Assembly (NCBI GenBank): GCA_020064725.1
Contig: JAGTWJ010000006.1
Location: forward strand, 2,418,001-2,482,000
Length of the DNA: 64,000 bases
Source of the DNA: Drechslerella dactyloides
Taxonomy: Eukaryota; Ascomycota; Orbiliomycetes; Orbiliales; Orbiliaceae
Direction of reading: 5' to 3'
The notes below the pieces were generated by a model, which did not search any database, had not been told where the DNA came from, and saw only the letters and a program-made list of their open reading frames with translations. Position 1 is the stretch's first letter; every line of letters begins with the position of its first letter. Made by a program: the position numbers and the translations under genes. This document shows positions 11,201-22,309 of the stretch, one piece after another.

Positions 11201-12509
11201 GCGGGCGTGCATAGGGGAGAGGGTGACTGGCCTCTCGCCTCTGACCGCACGGACCATCATGACGACGAATCTCACGGAGTGCGATCTGTTCTGCGAGTCG
11301 ACGCCCGGCTGCTATTTCTGGACTATATTGGACGGATTGTGCCGGCCTTACCAAAGCTACGACTCTACGACTACCAACGCCGGCTACACCTCCGGGTGGC
11401 CGTTGTGCCTGCCGGTTGCGCCGTCGTATCCTCCCAACCCGAACTGCGCGGATCCCAACGACGCCGCCAACTTTCAATGCTTCTTCGGGCCGCGCACCAG
11501 CGTTGAACGAACGGACGGTTTGACGACACCAGACGGCAGGACGTACCGCCTGTGCACGGGCCAGGTCGAGGAAACTTACAGGGGCGACGTGGTGATCTAC
11601 CAGACGTTTGAGGGCATCTCGAGCTCCGAAAGGTGTGCGCAGGTCTGTCAGAACACAATCGGTTGCGGGACGTTCCTGCTGTGGGCGAACGGGACGTGCC
11701 TGGCAATGTCGGCGGCTCTCTTCGGGGTCCAAGAGGGGACCGAGGACGACAGCATGGGCTACTTCGTCTGCGACGAGGTCACCAACCCGGAGTCGTGCGC
11801 CGACCCGGAGACCCAAAACGTGGGCCTCTGTCCCACGGGCGTGTACACGGACATCGGGACGTTGGCGAACGGCGAGACCTTCCGCCTCTGCACGCAGACG
11901 GTTTACGACCAGAGCAACACCAACTTTGTCACGTCCTTCATCATCAACGAGGTGGACGGCGGTCTCACCAAGTGTGCGGAAGTGTGCAACAACGGCCGCT
12001 TCTGGATGTCGGGATCCTGCGTGCTGTGGACGTACGACAGTCAGAGCGGCGAGTGTTCGCTCTTCACGCAGTTCGGCGTCGGGCAAAACTGGGAGCGCGA
12101 CGACACGGACACTTTCATCGCGGGCTACGGCTCGTGCAACACGCCGAGCCCGGACGTCGCGCAGACGCCAGACTGCGGGATGCCAATTAACACGGCCTAT
12201 TACAGCTGTCTCAACGAGGACCCGAACAACTCGGACAACACGTTCCTGTTCCGGCGGTTCATCCAGTGTGTTGGGCAGAGGAACAACGGCAACGTTGGGG
12301 AGCTTCCCCTCGGCAGCGGCATCTCGGTTGGCCAGTGCCTCTCGGCGTGCGCCTCGGATTCGACTTGTGCTGGTTTCACGTGGACGACGTCGACGAGCGG
12401 TGCGTCGACTGGGAATTGCGTGGGTGTTGTCGCGTTTGGCGACGATCTTGTCGATGCGAGGGACGAGAACTGGGACGTTTACACAGGTTATATCATCTGC
12501 AATTATTAA
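8242..12509 (+). CDS. Large secreted protein with tandem apple/PAN-like modules and Gly-Thr linkers
   Basis: Model: join(8242..8518, 8575..12509), 1403 residues. The start MAARRDRGDVRQ is followed by a hydrophobic signal (about 12-30). Then come a Ser/Thr/Gly-rich segment, a (Gly-Thr)n tract (about 115-130), a non-repeated domain (about 140-285), a second GT tract (about 292-325) and a third (about 435-470). From about residue 330 to the end there are some eight Cys-rich modules of 100-150 residues. Each has the pattern G-R-x-Y/F-x-x-C-x-G-E, then C-A-x-x-C-x-x-x-x-x-C-x-x-F, then a closing Cys and an aromatic-containing strand before a final Cys. This is the layout of apple/PAN adhesion domains. 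No C-terminal membrane helix or GPI signal is visible. Adhesion or carbohydrate/protein binding outside the cell is inferred. I do not recognise a named orthologue. Confidence 0.8.
8640..8700 (+). repeat. Gly-Thr minisatellite (first tract)
   Basis: Short tandem units such as GGTACC inside the coding sequence encode (GT)n after a Gly run. Related GT tracts occur at about 9190-9260 and 9600-9700 in the same gene. Confidence 0.75.
9600..9700 (+). repeat. Gly-Thr minisatellite (third tract)
   Basis: Imperfect units (GGAACA/GGCACC with ACA/ACC/ACG variants) encode TGTDTGTGTGTTGTGTTGTG-type linker between the first and second Cys-rich modules. The codon variation shows that the unit is not freshly amplified throughout. 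Confidence 0.7.
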
Positions 12510-13477
12510 GCGGTGTAGCTAGCGTCGAATTTCACGAGGTTGGGTCGGGTGCTGTCTGTCTGTGTTCATTCTGTTGAGGGTGGACGGTGGACGGCGGTAC
12601 TCTTTCCGGGTGGGCTTGCACGTGCGGTTGAGATGTTGGTTTCTGCACAAAAGTTGGCATGTGGGTGTAGGATAGATGGGGTATTTCTGTAGATGTATAT
12701 ATAGAATATATCATTCATCGAGCGGTCATCTATGCGTTATCTGCCTCGACCGAAACTATTCGACTACTTTGAACTCTGGGATGTGCATGTGTGGTTTGCA
12801 ATTTGTAGCTGGGTTGTTTGTTGTATTTTGCGGTGGTGTGGATGTGGCGGATCGTGAAGGCGGATTCGGTGCACTGCCACTTTTTGCTCGTTGTACATGA
12901 CATGTAGGACGGGTTTTTACACGTGGATCGGTCGTAGATTGGAGGATTGGGCGATGGTGACACGAGCTCTCTTCGAGAAAATTCTCTGCACTGCAGGCGT
13001 ATTACGGATTTGAGTGTACGGTCTATAGCCATGATATCTTTGGTATGGAGTACCAGTGTTTGGGCGTCAGCAAGGGAGGTGCTTGTTCGCCTGACGAATG
13101 CCTTGCGGGCTATTGCGTGCGGTTTGGGCTGATGCAAGGGTATTGTAGCCTGTCTCATGTCTCGTATCGCATTTACAATTAGGTAAACTTGATGCCGTGG
13201 CGCGTTTGGGGGCTTGTTTTCTTCAGACGCGTGGTCACGATGTAATTGCCATTGTGGCATTTTGGTCCGGGTATAAAAGCGGTGTTCATTGTTCGCTTTC
13301 TTTTCGAGGCTCGGTGTGCTATGTTACATTCGTTTCGGTTTCCAACGCCCACAACGCAGTTTCTCATAATTACCTAGGTATATTCTCATTCTTATATTTC
13401 CAATTGGTATCGTGCCGGCTTGTTCGAACCTACATCGGGTATACGTATACAGTAGTATAGTATATCGCTACGATATA
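12510..13477. other. Intergenic region with putative TATA box
   Basis: Nearly 1 kb between two plus-strand genes. A good TATA element (TATAAA, 13272-13277) is followed by pyrimidine-rich sequence (about 13290-13310), consistent with the promoter and 5' leader of the F-box gene at 13478. The 176-codon minus frame at 12730-13260 has no domain and is not called. Confidence 0.45.
13272..13277 (+). promoter_or_regulatory. Putative TATA box of F-box gene
   Basis: TATAAA in a GC-richer context (GGGTATAAAAGCGG), about 200 bp upstream of the start codon and followed by a CT-rich stretch, as in many fungal core promoters. Confidence 0.4.
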
Positions 13478-15024
13478 ATGTCGTTCGCGGAACTACCTAC
13501 GGAACTGCTCGCGCAAGTGCTCGAGAATGTGCGCGGTACGGGCACCCGCTACAGCTGTCTCCTCGTCAACCGGCGCTTCCACGCCATCATGCAGCCGCTC
13601 CTCTACCGCGACCTCCGCATCCCTTTCCTGTCCGAAAACAGACTCGTAACGCTCGTCCGCGCCGTCCGCCGGTTCCCGCACATGGCGTCGCACACGCGGT
13701 CGCTCACGATGGGCGCGGATCCCTACGACCCCAGACGTACGACCGAGCGCCTCGTCGGCCGGGAGGATCTTTCGCGGCTGTTTCCTGCTCTGCGGAAGGT
13801 GCAGCTGTACGGGATGACGTTTGAACGGAGCATGATGATATTATTCCTGGGGTACTGCTCTCGGATGCCGGCGCTCGAGGAGTTGGAAGTGCAGTATCCG
13901 GACCTCGTGCCGTTGCAGCGGCAGTTGCCCGGCTTGAAAAGGTTGACGTGGAGCGTGACGATGGATGAGAAGAGTCCCGTGCTGTGTACGCGCGAGGGAC
14001 AGGCGGAGACGCACTGGATTATGGGGCGGTTTCTCGTCAGTTTGGCGCGCTGCTGTCCCGCGCTTGAGAGTGTTGCGTTGGGTGCCATCGGGCGGGAAGC
14101 GCAGTGGGGGATCACGGACCGGCAGCACCCGGAGTATACGGAGAGCACGCGGGGTCTGGTGGACATACCGCCCGTGCCGACGCTGCGCGAGTTCACATGG
14201 CTCGCGGGGGAGGGGATGCAGGTGACCAACATCTTCCATAATTTGGCGGCAGACCTCCTGGAGGCGCATGCGCCACAGCTGGAGGTTGTGCGGTGGGCCA
14301 TCACGACGGCGCAGGGGTCCGGGAACGTGTTCCTCGAGCGGCTGGCGGAGATGGTCCGTCTGCGGAGTCTGTCGCTGCATTTCACGCACAACAGCTACAT
14401 CGAGATATACGGTTGGTGTATGACGTGCCCTCGCGCCATGGACGTCGTTCTTGAGATTAGAAAATGGGGTGCGCCTGCGCTGCGGGAGGTGGCGATGCGG
14501 TGGTCCATTATAACTGGTGATTGCGCGGAGCAGGTGCGGCTTTTGCGCGCGCTGCATTGTGCGAGTGGGTTGAAGAGGGTGGAGGTCACCTTTGGCGTGC
14601 CGTTGGTGGCGGCGGGGCCTGCTGCTGTTGCTGCCGGTCGTAATCCCGACGACGGGGAGCTGCAATGCTGGTATTACGACGAGGCGAAGATGGTACGTAC
14701 TATCCTATTCTACTATCCGTATCACCCGTGCTATGATGACGAGCTAACGAGAGTGTATAATAGACTGAATTCCTGTCGAGTCTGCCGCCGTCAATTGAGA
14801 CGCTGGTGGTGAAGTTTGATGGCGTACACGATATTCTGGACTGTTTTCAGACGTACGAGTTCCGGCAGCAGCACGACAATCCGCTGCCGGAGTGGGGCGA
14901 GGAGTACCGGGCGCAGGTGAGGGAGCTTCTTAGCCAGAGGAAGAGTATTCCCAAGGCCGTCCTTTTCGACCGGCTGCCGAGTCTGCGAGAGGCGCACATC
15001 AGCGGATACGACCTCATCGATTAG
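13478..15024 (+). CDS. F-box-like protein
   Basis: Model: join(13478..14692, 14764..15024), 491 residues. The N-terminus (MSFAELPTELLAQVLENVRG, then YSCLLVNRRFHAIMQPLLYRDL) is a clear F-box motif, expected to bind Skp1 in an SCF ubiquitin ligase. The remainder has scattered leucine-rich stretches (for example LKRLTWSV, LRSLSLHF, LREVAMRW) that could be degenerate LRR units for substrate binding. The start at MSFAELP was chosen because it begins the F-box directly. An in-frame upstream extension to 13412 begins at a GTG and covers the promoter-like region. Substrate unknown. The gene is convergent with swf1. Confidence 0.85.
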
Positions 15025-15105
15025 GAGTTTACAGTTGAAAAGACTCGAGTAGTGTAGCATAGCATCATGGTACACTCCTGTACTGTATTACATTGCATTA
15101 CAAAT

Positions 15106-16560
15106 CTAAAACTTCGCATCCCAAATCACGCTCCGCAGCGTCCGCCAGAAGCCAATGTCGTAGATGTTCTCCACCTCCTCCAGGCCCTCGACCTTATTCC
15201 ACACCAGATGCTTGTCCAGATACTCCATCTCGTCCTGACTCATGATCCGGTAGATGATCTTGTCCGACTGCACGGGCCAGTTGTGCGCTGTGAGCGGGCC
15301 GCGCGTGGCGGCCGGCCAGCGGCCCGTGAATGGGTTGCGGGATGGGTCTCGCGCCATCCAGACTTCGCCGGCAGCGATGTCCTCTTTCCAGTCGGCCCAT
15401 TTGAACGTCTCGTTCGTCGTCGTGCCCGCCCATAACAAATAGCTGAACTCGCCGTTAGCGGTCTGCGGTATATATGTGATCAACGAGCACCGGAGAGGGA
15501 ACGTACAAATGGTAGGCGGTAAACCCGTAGGACATCAGTCCCGTCATCAGGCAGAGCAGACAGACGATGCCAAGCCATACGTCCAATATCAGGCACATGA
15601 AGAACTGGTTGAAGTATTCACCCCACCCCAGCTGCGGCAGGGTAACACCCGCCGGCAGCGCCTCTATTACGATCTGCCGGATCATGAAATACGTCAGGTA
15701 GAAGCCGTAGGTGAGCAGGATGTTGGTCGACATTAAGAAGGCGAAAAAGTACTTGACGTTCTTATGCCCGACGCAGTTATTGATCCACCTACACCACCCA
15801 CACCAATTTTAGCAAACGGTCGGACGGAAAGACATTAAGACTGTTGGGAAGGGCGCGTCATACACACAATGGTGGTCCGCCTTCGCGATACAGTGCTTGC
15901 AGATAGGGCAGTGCTTGGACCTCGCAGGTTTCTCGAAGCGGCAGGTGGAACAATGGTATCCGGGCTTGAAGTTGGCGTAATCGAACGGGTACAGTCTCAT
16001 CGCCTGCTGGTGGTTCTCCGCCGTGATGTACCCGGGGTCCGTATAGGAGGCCAGGTAGAGGCTGATGTAGGGGAACGACGCGACTATCGGGATGCAGAAC
16101 GTGTGCAGCGGCGACCAGACTCTGGGCCAGCCGCCCAGGTAGAATAGGTACAGCCCCCCGGAAACGAGGCCCAGGTAGAATAGCTACGGTCCCACCATCG
16201 ATTAGCCATGAGTGACCGAGTGACTGAAGGGATATCGGTAACGTACTTGTATTAGCGGGTGCTTCTCGTACATGAGATAGTTGAACAGGTTCTTAACCGA
16301 TCGAACCATCAGCCCGCCGGTGACGGCCATGTCGACCCGCGTGAACCATGACGGCAGCGTCTTCCAAATGAATGTGTAGCCCCAGCCGATGGGCGTTCGT
16401 CTGCACGAGTCTGTTAGTTAGCAAGCTGTAGCGATTTCCCCAGCCATCATGAAATATATCAGCCGTACCGAAGAGCCGGGAGGTGGCCGAAGAGAGCGAT
16501 GAAGACCACGAAGGAGAGCGCGAGAATGGCGAAGAGGATGTCGCGCAGACCGGGGTCCAT
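15106..16560 (-). CDS. swf1: DHHC palmitoyltransferase Swf1
   Basis: Transfers palmitate to membrane-proximal cysteines of SNAREs and other TM proteins at the ER/Golgi. Model: complement join(15106..15442, 15507..15788, 15864..16183, 16247..16400, 16469..16560), 394 residues. The DHHC-CRD reads YHCSTCRFEKPARSKHCPICKHC, then ADHHCVWINNCVG, with the catalytic Cys at the junction of exons 3 and 4. Two TM helices precede it (DILFAILALSFVVFIALFG; LVSGGLYLFYLGG) and two follow. The TTNETFKW motif and the C-terminal NIYDIGFWRTLRSVI match the yeast Swf1 ending. The acceptor at 15443 restores FYLLWAGTTTNE, whereas the in-frame reading ANGEFS lies inside the intron. It is divergent from rap1. Confidence 0.9.
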
Positions 16561-17036
16561 GGTTGTGATATCACCCCACATCTTGGAGAGCTTCCGCGAT
16601 CGATGGAACCAGCGTCGTACGCGCAAGTACGTCCCAGTGGTGCTTGGAAGTGAAGAGAAGCTGCTATAGCTATCCTGCCATCGTGGACGGTTAAATGAAT
16701 GTTGCTGCCGTGCTGACGAGGCGCAGATGCAGGGTCCAACTTCAGCTGCCCGTGCCCGCCAAATATGCCGAGCCTAGGCGCTCTTCCCCCGCGATGCGAT
16801 GCGTTGCAGCGTTGAGCTGTTTGCTGCGTTTGTCCTGCTGGGCAGCCGAACTTCCAACTTGCGGTCGACGCGTGGTCACGAGGCTGAACGTGTGCACACG
16901 CGCCCGCTGTTTCCCCAGAAGCGCCGCTGGACACAACGCTACGTTACCCGACATCGTCTGTTTATCGACAAGAGCGGCTGAACGTCAACGACCCCACGTC
17001 CCGGTTTACGAGATAGGACCCAGCCTGCTGCAGGCA
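16561..17036. promoter_or_regulatory. Bidirectional promoter swf1/rap1
   Basis: The 476-bp space between two divergent start codons. GC-rich, with overlapping non-conserved frames on both strands. No TATA box stands out. Confidence 0.45.
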
Positions 17037-20000
17037 ATGGCCACCACCGACGGAGGCACCGCCGCCCCAGCGCGACGGCTTTTCGACGGCCTGTCGTTCC
17101 ATCTAACGAACCTCTGCCCCTCGCGACAGCATTTCAAAGAGCTTCTCGAGGTGTGTTACCTAGCAGGCTCGCTTGCCGTCGACCGCGCTAACACCTAGCC
17201 TCGGGGACGCTGCTAGAACAATGGCGGCAAGATCTGCCTGACAGACAATGGAGCCGACATTATAATATCAGACCATCTGAGATCAAAGGGCGCGGTCGAA
17301 CGAGCGTACGTTGTTGGATACCCTATGTAGAACGAACGAGCGAACGAACCTGCTAACATTCGTGGCGCAGGATATCGCATAAATGGATCGATGCATGTGT
17401 CAAGGAACGAGAACTGCAAGACACCCAACCTTTCTTGGTATCGGTGCTTGCGGGTAGGACTGCAGGCGCCTCGAAGAAGACCAATCGTCAAAACACCGCT
17501 GGTTCGATCAAGCAGCAAGTAACCGCAGCTGGCCCGCCCCCAAAGCGGGCAGGGTAAGGCTATAATTGAAGTTTATGCAACCGAAGGTCGAGATAGCAGG
17601 TGCTAATGAAAATACTTGATAGAGGACGGGTCGAATTTACCCAGGAAGACGACGCAATCCTCGTCTGGTGGCTCGAATACGAACCGAAAAGAAGCGGCCG
17701 TCGCACTTATGAGGAACTCGCCGCACATGTATGCGCGCATATCATCATCTCCATATTCCCGTCAACACTGCTGACACGACAGTAGTTTAATAGCCACACC
17801 TGGCATAGTTGGAGAGATCACTGGGTGAAGGCTCTCAGCAACCAGGCCAGATACAGAGATGGCCCAAAGCCCCCACCGGACTTTGATATTACAAAAGTTC
17901 GAGGGTGGCGTCAGGGTATCAGTCGACCCGGCGACCAGCATACATCTCCGTCAGCTGGTAGTACGACTGGTCAGGGAAGCCCTCCGCGGCCGCCTCCAGT
18001 TGACTTTGAACTCCCGGGTGATGATGAAAGTAAAAGTATTGACCACGAGTTCTTCAATATATACGACTTAGAGCTCCTCTCTAAGTTATTTGAGGATGAG
18101 GGCACTGAGACAATTACCAGACTCGCGATGGAGGCTAGATATAGCGTAAGCTTTTTGATACGTCTTCTCTTAGTTCACTGCTAACACTACATCTAGTTTT
18201 CATCATCTGCCAGCGAAACGGACAAGTACCTCCAGCTACTGAATAGTCGAGCTTGGGCCGAAATCCGGGATAGGAAAGTCAATGAGCATGAAATGATCCC
18301 CCCAGAGCCGTTCACAGAGCTGGAGAAACAGGCGTTAATCTCCAAAGCCATGTATATCGGATGGGCCAGTACAAGGAAGGAGCAGCTTGAGATTTGCCAA
18401 ACCATAGCTGAAGACGCGCTCTCTTGGGTTTGGGTTGAGCGTCCCAACGTATGGTCCCCATTGTGCGTTGCACCGTATTGTAACTGGGAAGACTGATGTC
18501 TATGGTTCTATAGTTCAAAGGCCACGCTGCGGATGAGTACCTCGATTATTTCCTAGGAAGGATAAAACCTCTCATGAAACAGGTTTTCAACGAGCGTAAA
18601 CTGCAGGGACGAGAGCTGGAGTTGGCGGTTTTACGCGGCCTTCGCGAGGATTGGAGAATGTTCACAGGATGTCCACGCCGATTCCTGGGCCAAAATACAG
18701 AATCAGATACCGATTATCAACAGATAGATCTCGACAATACGGCAACTCGTCTCGCAATGTATATATTGGCCGCAGAACGCAAACCGTTCAGACCGCACAA
18801 GCGTTCAATAACCCAGACACCAAAACCTCGAATGTCCACGGGCTCAGGTAAAGCCAAGCATTCAGTGGCACAGACGCCATCGAGTGGGCAAGTAGTGGCC
18901 TGTCCACCGGAGGTCCCCAAGGACAGTCCATCCAAGCCATCTCCACTGCCTCAGACACCGGCTACCGTTAAACCGGCGCAAAGTCCGCCCTTGAATGAGC
19001 CCATCCAACAAGGATCGCCGACTTCACGACCAAGAGCCACGCAATTGATCGACCTCACTAGTGACGCCGAGGAAGAATCTGACTCTGGAGGGTCGCCAGA
19101 GCGTGACATCAAGATCGAGAAACAGAGCAGTCCGACAAAGTTTCCTGTTAGACTAATTCCAGCGAGCTCCCCCCCTCAGCTGTATCGATCAGACCGATTT
19201 CCACCTCTGGAGCAACCGGTTACCAGCCCACGACGCTTACCTCCTCTCGGGGCCACCATGGAGTTTTCCTCTTCGGTACAAGATGAGAGCGAAGATATAC
19301 CCTATCGACAGCCGACGAAAACCATGCCTTCCTCCATCCACAAGACTGCTCGCGCCTCGTCTTCGCGATCGACTAGCAAACGTCGCAAGTCCGGAGGCCC
19401 AAGCTATAGCGATATGTTTGTTGAAGACACGCCACAAAAGCTGGTTCCGCTCCCGGATACTAGCAGCAATCCGGGCTCCACTCCCAGAAGCACAACCGGC
19501 TCCTTTAACCAGAGGCCTCAGAGTCCAACACTCAGCCCTCTTGCCCATCTATCGAGGAAAAGAAAGGCATCAGGAAAGCACTCGCCGAGACCCTCACCAT
19601 CACAGGACGACGACGACTACTACCACATAGCCGAAGATACTGAAGACGAAGAAAACGCTGGTGCTGATACTGAAGACGAAGAAGAAGAAGCCATGATGGA
19701 AGCGGGCGGCCTTCCCAATCGCGATCTCGGCCTCCTTAATGATAACTCGCCGGGCCTCCACGCTCGCCGGTCGGCTACGCCGCTTCCAGAGGCTGACGAG
19801 ACTTTGAACGACGTCCCTGACGGCGGCCCTCTCCAGGGCTCCCAAACAGGCGGCTGGGTTGCTGAATATGTACCCTGGACAGAGGCTCGGATGAAAGAGT
19901 TCAACGTTGGCCGTCAAGACATGGGGAATATCCTCCATCGCACCTGTTGCGACAAGGATCTCGCTCTAATTATTCTGCAGTCGTTGAGGCTCCATTGTCA

Positions 20001-20280
20001 GCAAGGAGGTACCGAAGCAGGTAAGAACTCTTTCTCCTTCCCTTGCCTTTGGCGTCGGCGTTCTAACATTTTGATAGATTTCCAATGGCCAGAAAGACGG
20101 GGGGTCTGGACAGAAGTTGACGACGAAGCATTGTCAGCGGATGCTGATGAGGCTGAGCTTCAGCGTGTTGTTGAGAAGCATGGAAAGAAGAATCTGGATA
20201 AGCGGTGGGACTGGTTGGAGAAAATGGCGAGACTGACCCTTGAACGGGATGCGAAGTCTACGCAGAATGGGGCGGAATAA
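17037..20280 (+). CDS. rap1: Telomere-binding protein Rap1 (BRCT, Myb, RCT)
   Basis: Shelterin-type telomere protein in the nucleus. Model: join(17037..17150, 17217..17305, 17371..17553, 17623..17728, 17786..18145, 18197..18448, 18514..20020, 20078..20280), 937 residues. Residues about 10-105 form a BRCT-like domain (LFDGLSFHLT, GKICLTDNGADIIISD, HKWIDACV). Residues about 131-182 form the Rap1 Myb domain (FTQEDDAILVWWLE, RTYEELAAHFNSHTWHSWRDHW). A long Ser/Pro-rich, acidic linker carries basic NLS-like KRRK. The C-terminus (from about 835) resembles the Rap1 C-terminal protein-interaction domain (ALIILQSLRLHCQQGG, RVVEKHGKKNLDKRWDWLEKMARL). The last intron is 57 nt and in frame, so a naive frame reads through it. 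The donor of intron 6 could alternatively be at 18427. Confidence 0.87.
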
Positions 20281-20701
20281 TGTGGGATGTCTGATCTCGC
20301 AAAGCACACAAGCTTTCCACGTGGACTTTACAGGATTGACTGGCTTGACTAGGTTCATCGAATTCTGCGATTGACTTGAGTGAGTGATCGTAAGGCGGCA
20401 GCTTATACAGAGCGATGGGTCATTATCATGGGTGCCAGTATCATTTTTACCAGTCACCACTCCATAGATTTTCGTTCGCACGGAGTTTCGGTTTCTGCAT
20501 GTTGTCATTTTATTATACCCGGATTTGTTATCTCGCGAAGCAGGTTGTCCCAACACAGCTAGATGTTACACTTTGAATGAGCTCGCGGTGAGCAATATCG
20601 AGACCGTTCTAGCTCGCCGTGGAGAGAGCCGCATCGATAGAGATGTATTCTCCGACATACTACCCAGTCCAAAGAGCTTGCCATATGGCGACCGAACGAG
20701 C
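20281..20701. other. Promoter region of secreted-unknown gene
   Basis: Between rap1 and the next plus-strand gene. The open frame of the downstream gene extends back to 20525, but the leader-bearing ATG at 20702 is preferred, leaving about 420 bp for 3' and promoter sequence. Confidence 0.4.
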
Positions 20702-22309
20702 ATGGCACCCGTTTCTATCAGGGAAGCGACAGCTCTAAGCTTCGGACTCCTCTCACTGCTCATTCGCACCGCATCGGCGTACTACCAGTACAGCTTCCCT
20801 GTCGCGTGGGAAGACAAGCCGCCCACCGCACTCGTCAACAGCCCTGTTTCTCAAAATTTCGAATGCCGAAACTTCAAGCCCAAGCGTGTCGTGCAGCCGA
20901 CCTCCTACGAGGCTGTCACGATCTACAATGCGCCAACCTCGTTCGTGACGAGCGTCGTCGCGTTCTACCGAGATTACGAGTGTAAAGGGGCGAAGGGAGG
21001 AAACCCGGCGATGCTACTCGTCTTGGATCCGAACAAGCCGCTGGGTGTCAATATTGCTGATTTCAAGAAGCTGCGATATTTCGCACAGGTACATTCGGCG
21101 CAGAGTGTCGATTTTGACTTTTACGATCGTGTTATCCAGCGGTTGACCGGGGAGGAAGCGGCGGCTAACCGCGTGTACCATTGGAACTCCGCGGGCGTCT
21201 TCCTCGGCACGAGTGATGCGGAGGGGCTAGTTCAGAACTTCGCGATGGAGGAAGTCGCAACGCCGGAAGAACTGGAGATGGTGGCCAGCGAGAATACCAG
21301 GGATATCGAGATTGTGCTCGGGAGAGTTACGAATAGAGTGCTGGGCCGAGATCCTGAACGGCAGGAGAAAATAGAGCTGTTGGAGGCGATAGCACCGCAG
21401 CTTTTACGGCCTCCTCGTCCGAGGATGGCTCTGAGACCCGCGGCTCCCCGGCCCTCCGATACACTTTCTGCCAACCAGGCAATCCAGTCTGCTGCGCCGG
21501 CAGTTGATACGGCACGATCGAATACGGGGACGTCTGGCATGACGCCTGAGCAGATTGCTAATCGACCGATTGATACGATGGATCTCGTGATGCAGTACAT
21601 GGACGCCCCGGACAAGCGGAACTGGTTTAGGACGGTCGTGGCGGAGGCCTACCAGGCGCAGAAGCGGGTGCGCGCCGCGTACGATATCCTCCAAACCGCA
21701 GCGCTCGTCCTGCAGACGGATGGTCAGAATCCTGAAACTCTGGCGCCGCAGCTCTCGGAGGTTACGAGACAGCATGCCGGTAGCCAGAATTGGGCACCGG
21801 AAGAACTGCCGTCACAAGAGGTTCTCCAAGAGCAGCGGCCGGGAGACTTCACGTTTATGGAGGACTTTGACTTCTCAGTTTCGAATCCGGATCCACAACA
21901 GCTCGGGTCTGAGGGAGCGCAGACCGAGATGCCTGTGAATGAAATCGAATCCCAACTTGAGGCGCAGGCGATAGCTTCAAGTCCTTTAGATGCTGATGAT
22001 CTGGAGTTCCTTGCCGATATCCCGTTCTACAGTGCTGAAGAACTACTCGCATCCCTGGGGCTGCCTGTCATGTCGACGGATACGGTAGCATGGGATGGCG
22101 ACTTTACGATGCGAAACGATGAGGCTATCACCGTTTATCCTGATATGGTGAACCTGTTTGCAAATGAAGCCGGCGAGGATCTAGCCCGCGCATCCCAACC
22201 GAATTTCCAAAGGTTCGGTGAGGAGCTTGGAATTGACAATAGCGATGATGGCTTTGACGTTGAGGACTATTTTCAAGGTCGAGGCCGAAAGCAGCTTAAG
22301 ACATATTAG
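20702..22309 (+). CDS. Secreted protein of unknown function, 535 residues
   Basis: Single exon. The ATG at 20702 gives a basic n-region and a hydrophobic core (LSFGLLSLLIRTASA) with a cleavage site near YYQYSF, which is why I place the start here rather than at the upstream in-frame ATG at 20525. The N-terminal 200 residues look folded, with few Cys (FECRNF, YECKGAKGG) and a pattern of FVTSVVAFYRDYECKG, LLVLDPNKPLGVN, RYFAQVHSAQSVDFDFYD. The second half is Glu/Pro/Ala/Gln-rich, acidic and probably disordered. I do not recognise the family. No TM helix beyond the signal and no GPI-like end. Confidence 0.65.
   Translation: MAPVSIREATALSFGLLSLLIRTASAYYQYSFPVAWEDKPPTALVNSPVSQNFECRNFKPKRVVQPTSYEAVTIYNAPTSFVTSVVAFYRDYECKGAKGGNPAMLLVLDPNKPLGVNIADFKKLRYFAQVHSAQSVDFDFYDRVIQRLTGEEAAANRVYHWNSAGVFLGTSDAEGLVQNFAMEEVATPEELEMVASENTRDIEIVLGRVTNRVLGRDPERQEKIELLEAIAPQLLRPPRPRMALRPAAPRPSDTLSANQAIQSAAPAVDTARSNTGTSGMTPEQIANRPIDTMDLVMQYMDAPDKRNWFRTVVAEAYQAQKRVRAAYDILQTAALVLQTDGQNPETLAPQLSEVTRQHAGSQNWAPEELPSQEVLQEQRPGDFTFMEDFDFSVSNPDPQQLGSEGAQTEMPVNEIESQLEAQAIASSPLDADDLEFLADIPFYSAEELLASLGLPVMSTDTVAWDGDFTMRNDEAITVYPDMVNLFANEAGEDLARASQPNFQRFGEELGIDNSDDGFDVEDYFQGRGRKQLKTY

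Noticed and set aside
13412..13477. In-frame upstream extension of the F-box gene
   Set aside because: The frame opens at a non-ATG start, and the F-box motif begins right after the ATG at 13478.
15443..15506. ANGEFS reading before YLLWAGTTTNE in swf1
   Set aside because: The splice acceptor after GAGTTCAG gives the correct phase, so these codons belong to the intron.
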